Shown: one piece after another, positions 26,460 through 34,734 of the stretch | How the letters are laid out: the number at the start of each line of letters is the position of its first letter | Position numbering within the stretch: the first letter of the stretch is position 1 | DNA from: Trichocoleus sp. FACHB-40 | GTDB lineage: Bacteria; Cyanobacteriota; Cyanobacteriia; Cyanobacteriales; FACHB-T130 | Assembly (NCBI RefSeq): GCF_014695915.1 | Contig: NZ_JACJPF010000034.1 | Location: forward strand, 35,367 to 99,366 | DNA: 64,000 nt | Reading direction: 5' to 3' | Program-made: the position numbers and the translations under genes | The notes under the pieces: model-generated | What the model saw: the letters and a program-made list of their open reading frames with translations, nothing else | Told to the model about the DNA's origin: nothing | Databases searched by the model: none

Positions 26460-28247
26460 TTAATTCAACCGAAACTCATCAAACTTTACCACCTTAGATT
26501 CTTCCACCGTATCAAAGCGGTAACTACTTACTGTACCCGTCCCCGTGTCCAATATACTGAACGCCGTAATTTCATTACTTGCCACATACGGCAACGGTTT
26601 CCCATCCTCACCCATCAGCGGCGCAATTGTAGGCACAACCGCCTGCAACCCATTCGGATCGCCCGTTACCGGATAATTTTCCTTATTAAAGCTATCTGGT
26701 ACAGGTCGCTTCTTGTCGCCAACAGCAGCACCATAAGAGTTGCCCACATTAGAAGTTTCCAGAAAGTGCATCCCGCTAGGACTCACAAAACGATTCCATA
26801 AATGCGAGTGTCCATAAAACACCAGCTGCACCCCAGCCGCCTCTAGCAGTGGCTTCACATCCCGGATAATATAATCGGCTTCCTTGGGATACTCATAGCG
26901 AATAGATTTTATGCTGCCATCCGCATTTACTTCCCGCACTTGCACCGGGTCGGTATATGCAGGAACAATATTGTCACCCAGAGAATGGGGCGGATGATGC
27001 AACATCACCATTTTATATTTAGCTTCGCGAAACTCCGAACCCGATAGCTCTGTTTCCAACCATTTATACTGCTTACTACCCTTAGCAATTGGCTCAAAAA
27101 TGTGCTGTCCATAACCCCAATTTTCAGGGTTATTCAAATCTTGCTCTCGTTCGCGGTATCTTCCCCTGGTCTTCTCTTCAAGTCCCCAATAACGCCACAT
27201 ATTTGTAGCGTACAACACCACCAAACGCACATCCCCAAAGGTGAGAGCGTAGTATTTTTCTCCACCTTCTTTGCTCTGGGGTAAAGTAAAAATTTCTTCG
27301 TAGGTGTCGGTATTAAAAGAATTGTCTTTCAACCAAGCTTCGCGCACCTTTGGGTCGTCACTATTGTTTAATTGCGCCGCATTTTTTGTATATATTTCCT
27401 CAGCAGCTTTCCGGGGAAACGAGTCATCAAACTGCTGATTTAAACTTTTATCCATCGAGAAGCGTCCCATGACTTCATGGTTGCCAATTGCAGTATAAAT
27501 TGGGGCGTGTTGAATAATTTCTCCACCTCGATAAACTGTTTTGATGCCATTGCGATCGCTTATCGTTTTCGCCCGTCCTTGGAAACAAGGAAAAAAGGCA
27601 CCTCCACGGTCATCATCAAACCACTCGCTAGCACGGTCGGGAACGTTTACCAAGTCCCCAACCATGAAAACAGCATCGAATTTTCCCATAGTCTCAACTG
27701 CCTTCTGAAGATTGGCAGCTGTCATCGGTTTGAGTTGGTGATCAGAAGTCAGCAGGATTTTCAGTGGCGTTCCCTGTGGAGGTTTAGGGGCGAGGGTGAA
27801 CGCCTCGCTAGTTACAGCCTCGCCATCTTCCTGTTCGCTAGTCACGCGATAAGGCACACGTTTGCCTGGAGTTAACTCAGTAACTTCTGCCTCGTGCCGC
27901 CAGATGTCGCGTCTAGTTGGCTGCTGGTATTGATTATCCTCGGTTTGGTTCCCTACCTTTGATTCCTCGTCTTCCCTGGTGCGGCTGAGTTTGGTGGTAG
28001 TGGCGACGACACTTTGAGCGAAATTTTCACCGTAGGCGACACGATGACCAGTGCCAGCAAATTCAGTAAACCAAACAACTCGCACGCTCGTCTCGCTGGG
28101 CAGTTGCAGAAATGGAGCCGTCAGCAGCTGATTTTGGGATGTCATAACTGGCTGTGGGGTTAATAGCACAATTATTAGACTAACGGCTGCCAGAAGCAAA
28201 AACACAGCCGGAGCGAGTATGGTACGACTGGTGAGGCGTTGAAACAT
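26460..28247 (-). CDS. Exported metallophosphoesterase (purple acid phosphatase-like)
   Basis: The frame opens at 28346, but ATG 28247 with AGGA upstream starts a proper signal anchor (MFQRLTSRTILAPAVFLLLA), giving 595 residues. A fibronectin-like N-terminal domain (VRVVWFTEFAGTGHRVAYGE) is followed by a calcineurin-type phosphoesterase. Metal-binding motifs are LTSDHQ, VGDLVN, GNHE, LHHPPHS and GHSHLW. One odd point: the first motif reads SDHQ where D-x-H is usual, and it is kept here as D-H. Such enzymes hydrolyse phosphate esters outside the cytoplasm. An inserted low-complexity stretch (REDEESKVGNQTEDNQ) occurs near residue 110. The substrate is unknown. Confidence 0.88.
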   Translation of the reverse strand: MFQRLTSRTILAPAVFLLLAAVSLIIVLLTPQPVMTSQNQLLTAPFLQLPSETSVRVVWFTEFAGTGHRVAYGENFAQSVVATTTKLSRTREDEESKVGNQTEDNQYQQPTRRDIWRHEAEVTELTPGKRVPYRVTSEQEDGEAVTSEAFTLAPKPPQGTPLKILLTSDHQLKPMTAANLQKAVETMGKFDAVFMVGDLVNVPDRASEWFDDDRGGAFFPCFQGRAKTISDRNGIKTVYRGGEIIQHAPIYTAIGNHEVMGRFSMDKSLNQQFDDSFPRKAAEEIYTKNAAQLNNSDDPKVREAWLKDNSFNTDTYEEIFTLPQSKEGGEKYYALTFGDVRLVVLYATNMWRYWGLEEKTRGRYREREQDLNNPENWGYGQHIFEPIAKGSKQYKWLETELSGSEFREAKYKMVMLHHPPHSLGDNIVPAYTDPVQVREVNADGSIKSIRYEYPKEADYIIRDVKPLLEAAGVQLVFYGHSHLWNRFVSPSGMHFLETSNVGNSYGAAVGDKKRPVPDSFNKENYPVTGDPNGLQAVVPTIAPLMGEDGKPLPYVASNEITAFSILDTGTGTVSSYRFDTVEESKVVKFDEFRLN

Positions 28248-28322
28248 CGCTGTTTTTCCTGGGAGGGAAGGACGCGATTTTCCAAGGGAATAACCCCTTT
28301 GAAGGGTTCGCGCCAAAATATG

Positions 28323-28354
28323 TTTGTAGGGTGAGCATTTGCCCACCCTACAAA
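28323..28354. other. Hairpin between tRNA-Pro and the phosphoesterase gene
   Basis: TTTGTAGGGTG (28323-28333) and CACCCTACAAA (28344-28354) form an 11-bp perfect stem. It may end the tRNA transcript or be a copy of the common GTAGGGTG/CACCCTAC dispersed repeat. Confidence 0.5.
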
Positions 28355-28370
28355 GGTTAACTCTTATTAA

Positions 28371-28444
28371 TCGGAGTGGCGGGATTCGAACCCACGACCT
28401 CAGCTACCCCAAAGCTGCGCGCTACCAACCTGCGCTACACCCCG
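28371..28444 (-). tRNA. tRNA-Pro (anticodon GGG)
   Basis: Read on the minus strand: acceptor CGGGGTG pairs with CACTCCG, the D-arm is TAGCGCAGGTTGGTAGC, and the anticodon stem CAGCT/AGCTG encloses loop TTGGGGT with anticodon GGG. The T-arm is GTGGGTTCGAATCCCGC. Length is 74 with discriminator A. CCA is not encoded. The anticodon gives proline (CCC/CCT). Confidence 0.95.
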
Positions 28445-28493
28445 GCACAGTCTTAAATTTTATAATGTCTTTTTCTAAATTGTCAAGTTCAAT

Positions 28494-28865
28494 TTAGAAA
28501 ACCTTTAAAACTTGGATGGCTTGCACCAAACCCGGAACCGCATCCGCCGACCAATTCCCTTCTGCGCGCCTCCCAGTGTTCAAGATAAAGCGAAGACTGT
28601 AGGTGTGGGGATAACCTTCGACTTCCATCCAGAGTAAATCGCTTTCCGCCTCACAGGAAATTTTTTCTTCATCCATCAATTCATCGGCACTCTGGGCCAT
28701 ACTTTGAGCCAACTGCTCCAGCAATCGGCAAAATTCAGTTAACTCCGCTTCCGTCAGCTCAATCGCCCAATCCTCCCCACCTACTAAACCTTTAAATTCA
28801 GAGGTATCGGGGTTCCAGCCAATGCGCCAACCAACTCCACTTTTAACCACACGTTCCATAGACAT
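28494..28865 (-). CDS. DUF1818 family protein
   Basis: The 123-residue protein matches DUF1818, a cyanobacterial family of about 120 residues with a mixed alpha/beta fold and no known function. Landmarks are VKSGVGWRIGWNPDTSEFKG at the start, GGEDWAIELTEAELTEFCRL in the middle and YSLRFILNTGRRAEGNW near the end. Two starts are possible, ATG 28865 or ATG 28859 (MERVVKSG). It is transcribed in the same direction as tRNA-Pro, ending 49 bases before it. Confidence 0.9.
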   Translation of the reverse strand: MSMERVVKSGVGWRIGWNPDTSEFKGLVGGEDWAIELTEAELTEFCRLLEQLAQSMAQSADELMDEEKISCEAESDLLWMEVEGYPHTYSLRFILNTGRRAEGNWSADAVPGLVQAIQVLKVF

Positions 28866-28889
28866 TAAAAATTAAAAATTGAAGAACTT

Positions 28890-29516
28890 CTATTCCATTT
28901 TTAATTTTTCATTTTTTAACAGCTGAGCATCCCCCGGTTGGGGCAGTTGCCTGCGTTGGGGTGTGGGCTGTCGTGCAGGTGAGGAAGTGGAAGGTGGTGT
29001 TGTTGCGTTCTGGGATTTGCCGCCAAAAAAGCTAACTAAGACTTGAACTAACGCATCTCGTTGCGATCGATTCATCCGACTAACAGCAGCGCGATCGCCT
29101 TCTAAAGGATTTTTCCGCAAACTATCATAACCCGGATACACCGATTCGACTATCAATTCATTTGCACCCAGATAGTCAGCCAAAGTCAGCTTCCAATCGA
29201 GGCGATAATTTGGTGGACGTGACTTTACATATACGTGATACCGGATCAAGCGACTCACTAAAGTGTTTTCTGTCGCCGCCTTACCAGTTTCCTTACTGAT
29301 GTATTGATTTTCCCGTGGCAAATCCGGTAGGCGTTGATAAACTTGTTGCCAGACATTCTCTGTCCTCACTATCTGGGCGTTAGCAGGATGAAGCAGGAAG
29401 GATGTAGGATGAAGGGAAAAATCAAGGATGCTTGTCCAAACGCATAGACACGTTGCTGTTAGGACAACGGTAAAACGCGCAATTGGGTTGAGAAACCTCC
29501 TACTTTGTCTTTTCAT
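28890..29516 (-). CDS. Exported hypothetical protein
   Basis: The 208-residue protein has a signal peptide (basic MKRQSRRF start, hydrophobic FTVVLTATCLCVWT) whose end has been lengthened by a repeat-like stretch (SLHPTSFLLHPANAQ) before the probable AQ-type cleavage. The conserved part (about 50-165) has WQQVYQRLPDLPRENQYISK and SRLIRYHVYVKSRPPNYRLDWKL-like sequence. A Pro/Gln-rich tail follows. I recognise it as a cyanobacterial conserved hypothetical, without function. It lies 24 bases upstream of the DUF1818 gene on the same strand and is likely co-transcribed. The IscB element sits directly upstream. Confidence 0.7.
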   Translation of the reverse strand: MKRQSRRFLNPIARFTVVLTATCLCVWTSILDFSLHPTSFLLHPANAQIVRTENVWQQVYQRLPDLPRENQYISKETGKAATENTLVSRLIRYHVYVKSRPPNYRLDWKLTLADYLGANELIVESVYPGYDSLRKNPLEGDRAAVSRMNRSQRDALVQVLVSFFGGKSQNATTPPSTSSPARQPTPQRRQLPQPGDAQLLKNEKLKME

Positions 29517-29607
29517 CTTCCCTCACAGAGCCTTCTGGTAGGAACGGAAGCCGCGTCTATTCATAGCGCGGAGGAAGTTCCAACTAGCGACTTTAGTCGC
29601 TGTCTTT

Positions 29608-30882
29608 CTACGCATAGCTATAGCCATCCTTTCTATGAATTGCTTTACAGTATTTGTGGCTAATGCCTGCCACTCTTCCCGTCGTTGTAGTGATATCGAA
29701 AGAGCCGGACGCACGACACAGAACACGACCGACATAAGAGCCGATTTTCTTCCCTGCTGTAACCCTAGCTCTGACAATATCGCCAGTCTGAAAGCCTTTG
29801 TGGATTTGCACCCTAGATTTGTGGCGCGTTGGAAAACCGTATTTGTCAGTTCCACACATCTGCCTCGTTCCATGCCCCTTAGCTGCAATCAATAAGGGTT
29901 TTTTTGTCAGTAGCTTCAGGATTTTGATATTGCCAACACACGCAGCATCAAGCCAGTGAGCTTTGGGAAGGTTGAACCGAGTTCGGTTGAACTTGGTTTG
30001 TCCGCCTGTTCCCGTAGTGACGGGCAACCCCGTTGTTTTGAGGGCATTGAACAATGCCCATCGAGTTGAGTTAACCACAGCCGCATCTTTCAAGGGGGAT
30101 TTTGCCTGCTTCAAAATCCGACTCAACACATCGGACTTACTTGCCAGGAAATCTCGAATATCCTGATTCCCTTTTGCTTCATTGCAAGGATGGCAAGCTA
30201 AAGCCAGGTTAGAAATTCGGTCAGACCCGCCTTTTGACCTGGGCTGAATATGCTCAACCTCAAACGGGACATTTTCTACACCGCAGTAAGCGCATTTTCT
30301 ACCCCATTTCTCTAGTAGATATTGGCGAACTTCATAGCCTTGTAATTCTCCTTGCTGATACTCAACTCCTGAAATTTCAGGATTCTGCATCAGTTGCAAG
30401 TCAAACCGCACCAGTTCTTGAACAATGCTCGTGATGGGTGCAAGTCGTTGGAACTTACGAACCCAAGTGATTATTGTTAAAACGCGATGTGACAAACTCG
30501 GAGCAAGCCTTCCTTTAGGACGAGTGCGATTGAGGAATCTTGCCTTGCGGTATCGGGTTAGGCGATTGCGCCTAACCCGTCGCAGTTGACGGCGAGAGAG
30601 CAGGGCATCCTTAATTTGATGTCCTCGGTGCTGCAATTCTGCGCCAAAGATAATCTTATTGCCTTGCTTGATGGCAATTCCCGTAACCTTTGAGCCTGGA
30701 TCTAATTTGAGTTCAAGGCCGCATACTGGAACGTCTTGACAGCATTCTTTCAAAATGATTGTGAACGGGTAGCGACGAAACACAGCAGCTTTGCCTTGAT
30801 TGAGAAGATGCCGCGCTGCTCCCGGATGAATTGGGTCTAGCGGTCGTTTGTTGGCATCGAGTAGGAAAACGAAATTGGACAT
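29608..30882 (-). CDS. iscB: IscB RNA-guided endonuclease
   Basis: The 424-residue protein is an IscB, the transposon-encoded ancestor of Cas9. The PLMP-type N-terminus (FVFLLDANKRPLDPIHPGAA) is followed by RuvC-I with Asp61 in LKLDPGSKVTGIA. An Arg-rich bridge helix (RRQLRRVRRNRLTRYRKARF) spans about 98-116, and RuvC-II has Glu156 in IVQELVRFD. The HNH domain (about 195-240) has Cys197/200/230/233 and EVEHIQPRSKGG with His211. RuvC-III has His309 and Asp312 in HWLDAACVG. The C-terminal domain is complete. All catalytic residues look intact, so it may cut DNA guided by the omega-RNA encoded upstream. Length is typical. The start is ATG 30882. Confidence 0.93.
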   Translation of the reverse strand: MSNFVFLLDANKRPLDPIHPGAARHLLNQGKAAVFRRYPFTIILKECCQDVPVCGLELKLDPGSKVTGIAIKQGNKIIFGAELQHRGHQIKDALLSRRQLRRVRRNRLTRYRKARFLNRTRPKGRLAPSLSHRVLTIITWVRKFQRLAPITSIVQELVRFDLQLMQNPEISGVEYQQGELQGYEVRQYLLEKWGRKCAYCGVENVPFEVEHIQPRSKGGSDRISNLALACHPCNEAKGNQDIRDFLASKSDVLSRILKQAKSPLKDAAVVNSTRWALFNALKTTGLPVTTGTGGQTKFNRTRFNLPKAHWLDAACVGNIKILKLLTKKPLLIAAKGHGTRQMCGTDKYGFPTRHKSRVQIHKGFQTGDIVRARVTAGKKIGSYVGRVLCRASGSFDITTTTGRVAGISHKYCKAIHRKDGYSYA

Positions 30883-31117
30883 TGAAATCTCCGTAAAACG
30901 GGTAAAGTTTTCCTCGTCAATGTTTTCAAGGCTTGTTCGGCTAACGGCACTTCCGATACCCCTCGTACAGATGTTTAACTGTTAGCGACAGAGCTACAAA
31001 CTGGAAAGCATCTGTAGGTGTCATGTCCATCGAAAACGTAGCCAGTTAAGGCTTAGACTGGTCAGCTAACTGAAGTTGGAGGCATGAAGCCCCGTTACTT
31101 CAGTGCGGGGTGCTGAC
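30883..31117 (-). ncRNA. Putative IscB omega-RNA (guide scaffold)
   Basis: In IscB loci the guide RNA is encoded just upstream of iscB on the same strand. Here a 340-base non-coding gap lies in that place. It starts, on the minus strand, with GTCAGCACCCCGC and a CCCCG/CGGGG hairpin, and contains further complementary segments (for example AACATCTGTACG with an upstream CTACAGATG). The guide would be the roughly 16 bases preceding about 31117, which are host DNA at the insertion point. Position and the end hairpin support the call; I have not modelled the fold. Confidence 0.65.
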
Positions 31118-31221
31118 ATAAAAATACTGCTGAGTGCCTTGGCTTATAGTGCTGAGTAAGGAGTCAGGAGTTAAGAGGGAAAATTTCTTTTCCCTAATCT
31201 CCCTTCCCCTCTACTTCTTTC

Positions 31222-31449
31222 CTAGTCCCCAATAATCTCCGGTTGGGTCAGTTCATCGGACATTTCAATAATTGCCCGCATCACTGGCTTCATCATCGGA
31301 TCGTCTAGATTATCAAAGTCTTCATAGCGACGGCGCTTGGCACGATTCGCCACCTGAACCGTAATCCGGTAGCGATTGGAAGCCGCACTAACCAATTCTT
31401 CAGCCCGGTACATAATTAAAGCTGAATCAAACTTGGAACGCTTAAGCAT
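31222..31449 (-). CDS. rpoZ: RNA polymerase omega subunit
   Basis: The frame opens at 31521, but the Met at 31449 starts the true protein, [20 protein letters not shown], 75 residues. This is the cyanobacterial omega subunit length and sequence type, with [20 protein letters not shown] in the core that contacts the beta-prime subunit. Omega helps RNA polymerase assembly and, in cyanobacteria, sigma-factor choice. The gene stands alone, diverging from the GDSL hydrolase. The IscB element is inserted about 100 bases beyond its 3' end without touching it. Confidence 0.95.
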   Translation of the reverse strand: MLKRSKFDSALIMYRAEELVSAASNRYRITVQVANRAKRRRYEDFDNLDDPMMKPVMRAIIEMSDELTQPEIIGD

Positions 31450-31678
31450 AGGGTTGTATTTGTTATTAGTGGTTAGTGGTGGTATACGAGGGACGTTATT
31501 TGATGAAAGCGAGCGTTGCACACTTCAGTTTAGCAGGAGACCCAAAGCCTTTGGGGTTGTTAGCACTCCAGATCCGCTTTAGGGGGAATGTCTCAAAGTG
31601 CAAAGAATCGTTTAATATTGTTTAAATTATTGTCAAAGTATAGAGTTCTGAAAACAAACTTTTCGGGTATTACAGTTC

Positions 31679-32389
31679 ATGCAAACCATTGTCGCACCTA
31701 GTGTTAAGCCGTTGGGTCAAGTTAATAGCCATCCCCTGAAGCTTATAGCGCTGGGAGACAGCATTGTTTATGGATACGGCGATCCTGAAGGTGGTGGTTG
31801 GGTGGAAAGGCTGCGGCGGCGCTGGATGTTGCCGGATAGTCCGGGACACGTCCTCTACAATTTGGGTGTCCGGGGTGACTGCGTAAAGCAAGTACAAGAG
31901 CGTTTAGAGCAGGAGTTTCGCCATCGGGGTGAATTGAGAAATCGCGTCCCGGATGCGATCGCGTTGTCGGTGGGGGTAAATGATTCGGCGCGACTGGCGC
32001 GAATTACAGGGCGAAATTTCACCGATTTTGAAGTTTTTCAAGCTGAAATGGCAGCTTTGCTGGAAAAAGCACAACATCTTTGTCCCGTCTTATTTGTAGG
32101 AATGGTGCCAGTCGATGAGGAGAAAATGCCATTTTTCGATTGTTTGTACTTCAATCACGCCGATCAATATCGGTATAAAGAAGCGACTCGCCTAGCGTGT
32201 GTAGCGCGACAGATTCCATATCTGGATATTTTTGATTTGTGGCTGGATCGGGGTAAAGATTGGTGGCGATCGCGTCTTACCCAAGACGGACTCCACCCTA
32301 ATGTTTTAGGCTATCAAGCATTGCTGCAAGATGTCCTTAACTGGGAGCCAATGCAACAATTTTCTCAATTCAGCTTAACGACACCCTAA
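31679..32389 (+). CDS. SGNH/GDSL-type hydrolase
   Basis: The 236-residue protein has the four SGNH blocks: block [10 protein letters not shown] with nucleophile Ser28, a Gly in LGVRGDCVK, block III GVND ([11 protein letters not shown]) and block V DGLHPN with catalytic Asp/His. No signal peptide is seen, so it is cytoplasmic. Members are esterases, lipases or carbohydrate deacetylases; the substrate is unknown. The start is ATG 31679 without a strong ribosome-binding site. The 3' end overlaps that of the pentapeptide gene by 15 bases on the opposite strand. Confidence 0.88.
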   Translation: MQTIVAPSVKPLGQVNSHPLKLIALGDSIVYGYGDPEGGGWVERLRRRWMLPDSPGHVLYNLGVRGDCVKQVQERLEQEFRHRGELRNRVPDAIALSVGVNDSARLARITGRNFTDFEVFQAEMAALLEKAQHLCPVLFVGMVPVDEEKMPFFDCLYFNHADQYRYKEATRLACVARQIPYLDIFDLWLDRGKDWWRSRLTQDGLHPNVLGYQALLQDVLNWEPMQQFSQFSLTTP

Positions 32390-33019
32390 ACTATCCCGTG
32401 TCGAGACACCAGTCACTGGGTTGATCCCGCTAGCGCGATCGCATAACTTGGTCACTTCATAGCGGTCAATCAAAGCATCGGTAAAATCAGCACCAGTGAT
32501 ATTTGTATTGTAAAAACGCGATCGCATCAAAGTCGCTTCCGTGAGGATCGCATTACTTAAATCAGCCTCATCTAACGTCACCCGATCTACCAAAGCGCCA
32601 GTCAAGTTTGCACCTCGCAAATTTGCCCCCAATAAAACGCCCTTTGTCAATATGGCATTAGTAAGATCGGCTCCTTGAAAATTTGTCTTCCGCATTTCGG
32701 CAGACACAAACACCCCACCCACTAAATCTGCATTTGAGAAATCCCGGTTATTCAAATTAATATTTGTGTAATTAATTCCATCTAGCTGAGCCAAAGCTGG
32801 AGTAGCACTCAAGATCACCCAGAACCAGGCAAGAACCAGGACTATAATTGCTCTCAGTAAACCTATCAAAAAGCTCTTTTTCTCCTTTCTAAGCTCAGTC
32901 TGCGAATGCCTACCACGAGGCTCTGCCTCACTTCTAAATTTTAACCATTTAGGAAGGTATTGCCTCCCCGACGGGGTTTGTTGGCTAAGTTTGGAACCGA
33001 AGAAGTTGTAAGGTTTCAT
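32375..33019 (-). CDS. Exported pentapeptide-repeat protein
   Basis: The 214-residue protein has about 14 A(D/N)LXX repeats (about 95-185, such as [21 protein letters not shown]), which form a right-handed beta helix. Two Cys near the end (KLCDR and DSLGCR) could form a disulfide. A membrane segment ([20 protein letters not shown]) followed by ALAQ is a signal peptide, as in thylakoid-lumen pentapeptide proteins. The 45 residues before it look foreign: they contain [20 protein letters not shown], encoded by a common intergenic repeat. The original start may have been different. The gene converges on the GDSL hydrolase. Confidence 0.85.
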   Translation of the reverse strand: MKPYNFFGSKLSQQTPSGRQYLPKWLKFRSEAEPRGRHSQTELRKEKKSFLIGLLRAIIVLVLAWFWVILSATPALAQLDGINYTNINLNNRDFSNADLVGGVFVSAEMRKTNFQGADLTNAILTKGVLLGANLRGANLTGALVDRVTLDEADLSNAILTEATLMRSRFYNTNITGADFTDALIDRYEVTKLCDRASGINPVTGVSTRDSLGCR

Positions 33020-33107
33020 CGAAAAAATTATAAATTAAAAATAGATGAAGGTTTCAATTTTTAATTTTACCCTCTATTTCCACATCTACCAGGTGGCTAC
33101 TGGTAGG

Positions 33108-33132
33108 CGTTCCCAGTATCTGACTGGGAACG
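33108..33132. repeat. Short palindrome related to the 15.3 kb MITE ends
   Basis: CGTTCCCAG (33108-33116) and CTGGGAACG (33124-33132) form a hairpin. The sequence CTGGGAACGAG matches the end of the element at 15455-15467. It lies between two minus-strand genes, 12 bases after the LCP stop. Confidence 0.65.
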
Positions 33133-33143
33133 AGAATATAATT

Positions 33144-34547
33144 TTAGTCTTTAACTGTATTTAACCAATCTTCCCCAATTCGCAGGGTAATATCAGATTC
33201 CAGATCCCCAATGGAAGCAGCCTCAATATGACCAACACCCAAAACTCTTTTCAAATCCGCTGCCTTCCTTAAGTCACCTTGCTGCACAATAATTTGAGTT
33301 TGACTTTCTTGGTCAGCCCAATCCTGCACGATATAAATATTAGTAAATCCTTTCTCAGCCAAATATTTAGCAAAGCGATTACTTACACCTGGCTCTCCGG
33401 TAGCATTTTGGATAGCGATTCTCAAATTGCTCAGAGAACGACTTGTTTCCACTTCCGAAACAGTCGTTTGTTGGTCAAAATATTCGCGCACTATCCGGTC
33501 TTTCCCTACTTCATCCAGAATCCAATAACTGGCAATGTACTCTTTAGGATCGCTGAATCGACCGGGTAACAATACCATTTTGTAATCATCTTGCTCTAAG
33601 TTGATGCCAAAACTTGCCAGCGCCAGCATTTCCTCCAAGCTGAGATTGGTGTCAATGTACTTCCACATCACTTGGATGAGTTTAGGCAATTGTGCCAGCA
33701 CAGTTGGATTAGTAAAACGCTGTCGCAACGCCTTCAGCAGCGCTTGCTGACGCTGTACTCGACCAATATCCCCATACTGATCCTGACGGAACCGGGCGAA
33801 CTGTTGCGCTTGATCTCCATTCAGAGTTTGCCATCCTGGGGAAAGATCGATTTTAAGTTTTTGGGTTTTGTCTTCATAGGACATCTGGGTGGGAACAAAT
33901 ACTTCAACACCACCCACTAAATTGACCAACTCCCCAAAGGCGTCTGTAGTAACTCGCACGTAACGGTCAATCGGCACGTTGTTCAGGGTGCCACTAACAA
34001 CTTTTGCAGCTAAAGCAGACCCTCCGTGTACGTTCGCTTGGTTGATTTTTTGCGCCCCAACGCCAGGAATTTCTACTCGCGTATCCCGTGGGATGGAAAG
34101 CATTTTTACAGAATGGTCTGTGGGGTCTAGGCGCAAAAGCAGCATTGTGTCGCTGTTGCCTGTGAAAGCATCGGGTGAGTTATCTGGGGACTCGTTGAGG
34201 CGGTCAATCCCCATGACGAGGATGTTTACAGGTCGCGCCAGACGATACTGAAAGCCTTTACCCCAGGTATCGTTTAGTGAGTTTTGTCCGGAAGCGTCAG
34301 AAGAGATAATCGGGGACAAAGGGGTAATTAGCGCCAAAGTTGCCCCAACTGTTGCAGAAACTGTTGCTGTGAGGACAACGGCACCTATCCATAACAACCG
34401 CCGCCCCAAGCCGCCTCTGTCAGACGGAACCTCTTCGGTAGCATCGCTATTCACATCTTCTGTATCGGGATATACTTGCTCGTTGTCAGAACCATTGGAT
34501 GATTCTTGTCCGACACTTGTTTGAGGCTGTTTGATGCCTTCTTCCAC
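33144..34547 (-). CDS. LytR-CpsA-Psr (LCP) family protein
   Basis: The 467-residue protein has an acidic cytoplasmic N-terminus, one membrane helix (about 49-72) and an LCP domain (about 100-270). The LCP domain carries NILVMGIDR, the Arg-bearing SIPRDTRVEIPG, KINQANVHGG and FARFRQDQYGDIGRVQRQQ. A C-terminal LytR_C domain (about 370-460, LRIAIQNATGEPGVSNRFA) completes it. LCP enzymes transfer glycopolymers from lipid carriers to the cell wall; the substrate here could be wall polysaccharide. It diverges from a mannose-1-phosphate guanylyltransferase gene, which would fit a shared role in surface polysaccharide. Confidence 0.92.
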   Translation of the reverse strand: MEEGIKQPQTSVGQESSNGSDNEQVYPDTEDVNSDATEEVPSDRGGLGRRLLWIGAVVLTATVSATVGATLALITPLSPIISSDASGQNSLNDTWGKGFQYRLARPVNILVMGIDRLNESPDNSPDAFTGNSDTMLLLRLDPTDHSVKMLSIPRDTRVEIPGVGAQKINQANVHGGSALAAKVVSGTLNNVPIDRYVRVTTDAFGELVNLVGGVEVFVPTQMSYEDKTQKLKIDLSPGWQTLNGDQAQQFARFRQDQYGDIGRVQRQQALLKALRQRFTNPTVLAQLPKLIQVMWKYIDTNLSLEEMLALASFGINLEQDDYKMVLLPGRFSDPKEYIASYWILDEVGKDRIVREYFDQQTTVSEVETSRSLSNLRIAIQNATGEPGVSNRFAKYLAEKGFTNIYIVQDWADQESQTQIIVQQGDLRKAADLKRVLGVGHIEAASIGDLESDITLRIGEDWLNTVKD

Positions 34548-34734
34548 TTTTACCTCGCGATCATAACCGCAGCCTAATCGTATCGTTCATGAGACTTGTA
34601 TTCCAAGGTGAATTATAACTTCAGCTACTCGCTCCCTTAAAGGAAATGATCTTGTTTCTAGGGAAATGCTTTTTTTTGCTGACACATGACGACAAAGTTA
34701 ATATAGTGCAGACAATAAATAGGCTGTAGCTAAA

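Larger units (their letters stand above)
29520..31120 (-). mobile_element. Non-autonomous IS605-like element carrying iscB
   Basis: The unit holds iscB and its upstream RNA region but no TnpA transposase, so it would need one in trans. Near the left end (in iscB orientation, 31090-31110) is the hairpin CCCCG...CGGGG, typical of IS200/IS605 ends. Downstream of iscB are two hairpins, AGCGACTAAAGTCGCT (about 29585-29600) and CCGCGCTATGAATAGACGCGG (about 29550-29571). Exact borders cannot be fixed by eye. It sits between an exported-protein gene and rpoZ. Confidence 0.6.

Noticed and set aside
29523..29888. 121-codon minus-strand frame at the 3' end of iscB
   Set aside because: It overlaps the IscB reading frame and runs through the element's end hairpins; it has no independent start signal or recognisable domain.
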